From: Acidobacteriota bacterium
GTDB lineage: Bacteria > Acidobacteriota > Terriglobia > Terriglobales > Acidobacteriaceae
DNA length: 64,000 bases
NCBI GenBank assembly: GCA_003225555.1
Contig: QIAM01000024.1
Span: forward strand, 32,078-96,077
Reading direction: 5' to 3'
Part shown: piece after piece, positions 60,785-64,000 of the stretch
Layout of the letters: the number at the start of each line of letters is the position of its first letter
How positions within the stretch are numbered: position 1 is the first letter of the stretch
The notes under the pieces: model-generated
What the model saw: only the letters and a program-made list of their open reading frames with translations
Told to the model about the DNA's origin: nothing
Databases searched by the model: none
Position numbers and translations under genes: made by a program

Positions 60785-60830
60785 GCCGTGCCCGGTCGGA
60801 CAGCCGAGGGCGGCTGTCCCCACACGAGCT
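60785..60830 (-). repeat. Family A copy upstream of the cupin gene
   Basis: In reverse orientation: hairpin 2 ACCGGGC/GCCCGGT with loop CGT precedes GGACAGCCG, AGGG, CGGCTGTCCCCAC. It lies 40 bases before the cupin start; the longest cupin frame would begin inside it. Confidence 0.8.
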
Positions 60831-60871
60831 CCTTCGTTCAGCAAACCTTATCGAGTTACGCGGGAGGAAAT

Positions 60872-61231
60872 GTGTACGAGGTCATTCTCAAGCGGTTTGA
60901 ACAACCGGACGAAGTGCGGACTTTCGAGAAAGGAAAGTTTGAGCTAGTGAATGTGGGTGGGATGACGATTGGGCGGGCAACCTATGAGCCGGGGTGGAAG
61001 TGGTCACTCCATGTGGGCAAGGCCGCCGGCGCGAAGAGTTGTGCGGTCGAACATGTTGGCCTCGTGTTGTCGGGGCGCGCGACTGCGGCCATGGACGATG
61101 GGCGCATCATCGAAATGAAGGCGGGAGATCTTTTCTACATTGCGCCGGGGCACGACAGCTGGGTGGTGGGGGACGAGCCTTACGTGTCGCTCCATTTTCT
61201 CGGAGCGAACGAATACGCGCGGCAGAAATAG
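60872..61231 (+). CDS. Cupin-domain protein
   Basis: 119 residues from GTG 60872, with GGGAGGAA upstream. A single cupin: RTFEKGKFELVNVGGMTIGR, ATYEPGWKWSLHVGKAAGAK, CAVEHVGLVLSGRATAAMDD and IIEMKAGDLFYIAPGHDSWV. Metal-binding His/Glu candidates lie in EHVG and H of GHDSW. Cupins are broad; function unknown. The N-terminal extension in the long frame is translation of the family A repeat and is rejected. Confidence 0.82.
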   Translation: MYEVILKRFEQPDEVRTFEKGKFELVNVGGMTIGRATYEPGWKWSLHVGKAAGAKSCAVEHVGLVLSGRATAAMDDGRIIEMKAGDLFYIAPGHDSWVVGDEPYVSLHFLGANEYARQK

Positions 61232-61297
61232 GCGGATTTGATCGGCTCACATCTTCGAAGTTGAGGCGTCTGCAGGTTATGAAGAGTTTGAGAACCT

Positions 61298-62555
61298 GTG
61301 TCTGCTACTCTCTGGCTCGTTCTGCTCATCGCTAGGAGTTTGGTTTCCGCGCAGGTGTCAGGTCCATCCGCGAGGCAGCAGTTTGCGGAGTTACGGCACT
61401 CCCTTCCCGTGAGGCACGGGACAAGAATGACTGGGAGACCTACCGTACAGGTGCCGAGGTGTTGAGAACGCTTCTGAACGGCTCAGCGAATGGGCTATTA
61501 GAGGTGGCTCGTGCGGACCTCAAGCTAGGGCGTACTGCGGAGGCGCGTACCGAAATCCAGCACTTGCTTGACATGGGGCAAGCGGACGACGCACTGACCA
61601 CGGCACCCTTCGACGCATTTCATGATCTCACCGCAAGCATCGCGGCCAATCGCGCTCCTGTATCGCGCGGCTCGTTGGCGTGGGAAATTCCGGATACAGC
61701 CTTACTTCCTGAAGATCTCGACTACGACGCCGCAACTCATCGCTTTTTTGTCACGAGCGTCCTAGAGAAGAAAATTGTCGTAATGGATAGTGCCGGGAAG
61801 ACGACGAATTTCGCGACCGCTCCGGATGGCTGGCCAATGCTTGCTCTAAAGATTGACACGAAGCACCGACGCGTATGGGCGAGCGAGGTTGCCCTGGAAG
61901 GTTTCACCATGGTCGCGAAGTCGGATTGGGGGCGCTCAGCCCTCGTCTGCTATGAATTGGACAAGGGCACGCTGTTGCTGAGGATCGAGGGGCCGGAGCA
62001 CAGCGCACTGGGAGACATGATTCTGTCGCAAGATGGAACAGCGATCGTCTCCGACGGCCGAGCGGAGGTATCTACTGGACGCGCGATGGCAAGAGACTGG
62101 AGCGCATCGATGGGGGAGAGTTCATTTCTCCACAAACTCCAACCCTTGACGCCAAGGCAAGACACCTATTCGTACCGGACTATCTGCGCGGCATCGGTGT
62201 TTTGGATCTGTCCACGCGGCAAGTACGTTGGCTGCCCAGGGATGACAAGTTCGCTCTCGACGGAATCGATGGCCTCTACCTCCGGCACAATACCCTTCTA
62301 GCCGTGCAGAACGGAGCTTCTCCCGAGCGAGTTACGGCCTTCGAACTCGACACCGCTCATCAAAAGATCGTGTCACAGAATCTGTTCGAATCTGCGACGG
62401 CCAGCTTGGGCGACCCTACGCACGGAGTCATCGTGGGATCGGACTTCTACTACATTGCCAACTCGGGTTGGGACACGCTTGATGAGCATGGCGAGCGCAA
62501 GTCCGACGCTAAGGCCACACCAGCGCGCATCATGCGGGTGCAACTGTCGAACTGA
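61298..62555 (+). pseudogene. Secreted SMP-30/NHL-like beta-propeller, two frameshifts
   Basis: The gene can be rebuilt from GTG 61298: signal peptide (TLWLVLLIARSLVSAQVSG), then a shift near 61400-61420, then EVARADLKLGRTAEARTEIQ, a TPR, and the propeller (DYDAATHRFFVTSVLEKKIV, PEHSALGDMILSQDGTAIVS). A shift near 62055-62065 leads to GGIYWTRDGKRLERIDGGEF and VLDLSTRQVRWLPRDDKFAL, ending SDAKATPARIMRVQLSN. About 415 residues intact. Each part fits the next, so frameshifts broke a normal gene. Confidence 0.8.
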
Positions 62556-62814
62556 CCCACGGTGCGAGCAAATTCTGCTCGCCCGTGTCAGCAGCGCAAA
62601 GGGACGCCTCAGCTGATCGCGTACAGGCTTCGCTGTATTCTCGGGGAAAAGAATCCGAACCTGGCGCTGGAAAATGGGGCATTGCTCTTCGCTATCTCCT
62701 TCCAATCGAACAGGTAACCGTCGGGCTGAGAAAGACGTCTGCGGAAAACGGGATTTTTTGGCAGGTGGGTTGCTGGTGTCCAACAGAAGAGCGCCCCGTC
62801 TTTTGGAGGATTTT

Positions 62815-63264
62815 GTGAAAAAACAGCTCCACTCTGTTTCGTACCTTGCCACCCTCGCAGTACTTTTCGGCATAATTTCCTGGGGTGGATTGCTTCACGC
62901 GCAGCAAACGTCCCCGGATTCGCAACCGCAGACGCAACAGCCACCAACGCAGCCCTCACCCGACGCGCAGCCGCCGGCTTCGCGGCAGTCGCCGGACCAG
63001 CCCAGCCAGCAGACTCCAGATCAGTCCACACCGAGCCAGGGCACCGGGCAGCAGGGATCGCAGGCACAGCCTACGGATCAGGCTGGCGGACAGACCTTTA
63101 CTGGAACGGTCGTAAAGCAAGGGGACAAGTATGTGCTGCAGGACGCGGCCACGGGCACGACTTATGACATCGATCATCAGGACGAAGTGAAGAAGTTTGA
63201 TGGCAAGAAGGTCCGGGTGCGCGGAACCCTGGACGCAAGCGGGAAGATGATTCACGTGCAATAA
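62815..63264 (+). CDS. Exported DUF5818 protein with Gln/Pro-rich linker
   Basis: 149 residues from GTG 62815 (GGAGG upstream). Signal peptide (ending WGGLLHAQ), then about 65 residues of Gln, Pro, Ser and Thr. The C-terminal domain QTFTGTVVKQGDKYVLQDAA, TYDIDHQDEVKKFDGKKVRV and GTLDASGKMIHVQ is DUF5818, an OB-like fold frequent in acidobacteria. Function unknown; periplasmic. Confidence 0.85.
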   Translation: MKKQLHSVSYLATLAVLFGIISWGGLLHAQQTSPDSQPQTQQPPTQPSPDAQPPASRQSPDQPSQQTPDQSTPSQGTGQQGSQAQPTDQAGGQTFTGTVVKQGDKYVLQDAATGTTYDIDHQDEVKKFDGKKVRVRGTLDASGKMIHVQ

Positions 63265-63571
63265 GTGAGTCGAAAAGATCGCTAACCACAGGGGGCACTG
63301 AGGACGCCGAGGAAACTCTTCGGCGAACCTCAGGCCCCTTTGTTCATTGACGGCTGGACGCGCTGGCGGTCCGCGCGCAGGATCCCTTCGACTCGCTCAG
63401 GGCAGCGGGTTCCCTCACTTCGTTCGGGATTTCGGCTGCGGGCTCCCGCTTCGCTCACGCCCGCAAAACGCCTCAACTTCACTCCGCCTGAAGAACGGCT
63501 GCGTTCAGGATGACGCCCCTAATCTATTGTATAGGGACGATTCTTAAAGCGATTGATTGAGAGAGTCCGCT
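63265..63571. repeat. Family C repeat-rich gap
   Basis: 307 bases with no gene. GATCCCTTCGACTCGCTC, AGGGCAGCGGGTTCCC and GCGTTCAGGATGACGCC are family C motifs; CTCCGCCTGAAGAACGGCTG matches 15982-16000 and 4255-4275. Confidence 0.55.
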
Positions 63572-63763
63572 CTAGCAGATACGGCGGTCGAACGGCTGGG
63601 ACAGAAATGCAGATGGGGAGCATTCGAGGTACTGCGAGAGGGCAGCGATGGCTTCGGCGGCGATGGTCTGGGAGTCGCGATCGCTGCCGTGGAGTACCTT
63701 CCACAGTTCGATAATCCAGGCTACATCGAGGCCGTCGGCGATCAATGGGTCACGAGTGGGCAT
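63572..63763 (-). CDS. Small hypothetical protein
   Basis: 63 residues from ATG 63763, with GGAGG 10 bases upstream. It reads PTRDPLIADGLDVAWIIELW, KVLHGSDRDSQTIAAEAIAA and LSQYLECSPSAFLSQPFD, with an even helical composition. No domain recognised. Convergent with the DUF5818 gene. Confidence 0.5.
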   Translation of the reverse strand: MPTRDPLIADGLDVAWIIELWKVLHGSDRDSQTIAAEAIAALSQYLECSPSAFLSQPFDRRIC

Positions 63764-63891
63764 GAAGCTTTGTCCTCCACAGAATCGTGCGCCGGAGAGG
63801 GAAAACGTTTCTGACGACTAATTAGCACAGCGGACTTGTGTCTTGGCTCAGCGTGAAATGGAGAAGCGGCGTTCTCCGTTAGTGTAAGATT

Positions 63892-63914
63892 CCGCCCCTT
63901 CGGGGCGGGGATTT
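63892..63914 (+). terminator. Possible terminator at the right edge
   Basis: CCGCCCC and GGGGCGG pair around TTC and are followed by GGATTTTC. The T-run is short and no gene is seen immediately upstream, so it could instead be a dispersed hairpin. Confidence 0.45.
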
Positions 63915-64000
63915 TCAAGGCATGGGGGTCTATCGTCCGATGACCCTTCTGTTGCTGGGAACAGCGCGAGAGGATTGGCTCCCGCGCTGCTAAACATCGG

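Noticed and set aside
3381..60830. CRISPR array interpretation of the repeated palindromes
   Set aside because: Copies are scattered through the window with no regular spacing or unique spacers, and no cas genes are present.
1..64000. tRNA, rRNA or replication origin
   Set aside because: No cloverleaf-like, rRNA-like or DnaA-box cluster was recognised by eye; tRNAscan or Rfam would settle it.

Overview
The window is GC-rich bacterial chromosome. Its gene content most resembles Acidobacteriota (Terriglobia/Koribacter-like): GloVer-type anchor repeats, DUF5818, DUF4440 and DUF1569 proteins, small secreted TPR proteins, a CrtQ/HpnB-like glycosyltransferase and many dispersed palindromes. The taxon is an inference from family recognition; no rRNA or tRNA gene was seen.

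Layout. 0-7.8 kb: a partial Na+/solute symporter divergent from an N-acetylglucosamine-kinase-like gene, a helical-repeat protein, an SDR oxidoreductase, a large MscS channel, a TPR protein and a DUF4440 protein. 7.9-9.8 kb: a decayed IS110 transposase and its noncoding flank. 9.8-21.5 kb: uvrC, a secreted phosphoesterase, a broken antitoxin, an OmpA-type lipoprotein with a clear terminator, a sugar-phosphate-isomerase-like protein, TPR protein, TetR regulator, lipoprotein, broken DUF1569 gene, a degenerate sensor-kinase-like gene overlapping a prepilin peptidase. 21.5-30.3 kb: glycosyltransferase fragment, a TPR gene split by an in-frame TAG, a DUF2306 pair, and the run dapA-like / MFS / glycosyltransferase / cation antiporter. 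30.3-40.3 kb, mostly minus strand: OB-fold protein, lipoprotein, STAS/anti-sigma kinase pair, peptide-binding protein, DUF1697, anmK, nagZ, two tiny membrane proteins, mutS. 40.4-53.8 kb: galT-like, glyoxalase, nucleoside hydrolase, serine hydrolase, broken esterase, SMP-30 protein, a fused PAS/response-regulator remnant, GloVer protein, tyrosine-phosphatase-like protein, zinc-ribbon protein, broken cation-efflux gene, BNR-repeat protein. 54-64 kb: Cys/His protein, methyltransferase, a ribbon-helix-helix protein with an unknown partner, rpsO-pnp, cupin, broken beta-propeller gene, DUF5818 protein.

How the genes work together. Cell-wall amino-sugar recycling is suggested by nagZ (releases GlcNAc), anmK (phosphorylates anhydro-MurNAc) and, 33 kb away, a GlcNAc-kinase-like gene next to a symporter. 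DNA repair has uvrC and mutS; RNA turnover and translation have rpsO-pnp; partner-switching control has STAS plus RsbW-like kinase with a 4-base overlap.

The most striking signal is not a gene. Several families of dispersed palindromes (called A to E here) sit between genes and also, in frame, inside coding sequences of uvrC, mutS, anmK, a glycosyltransferase and a Cys/His protein. Family A has a constant first hairpin and a second hairpin whose sequence changes from copy to copy while its pairing is kept, and its core has no stop codon in any of six frames. Family B keeps a 7-base loop on a varying stem. One copy of A is itself interrupted by a family C-like segment. This looks like a mobile or once-mobile repeat system that tolerates insertion into essential genes. 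A second trend is decay: seven to eight accessory genes are broken, while mutS, uvrC, rpsO and pnp are open.
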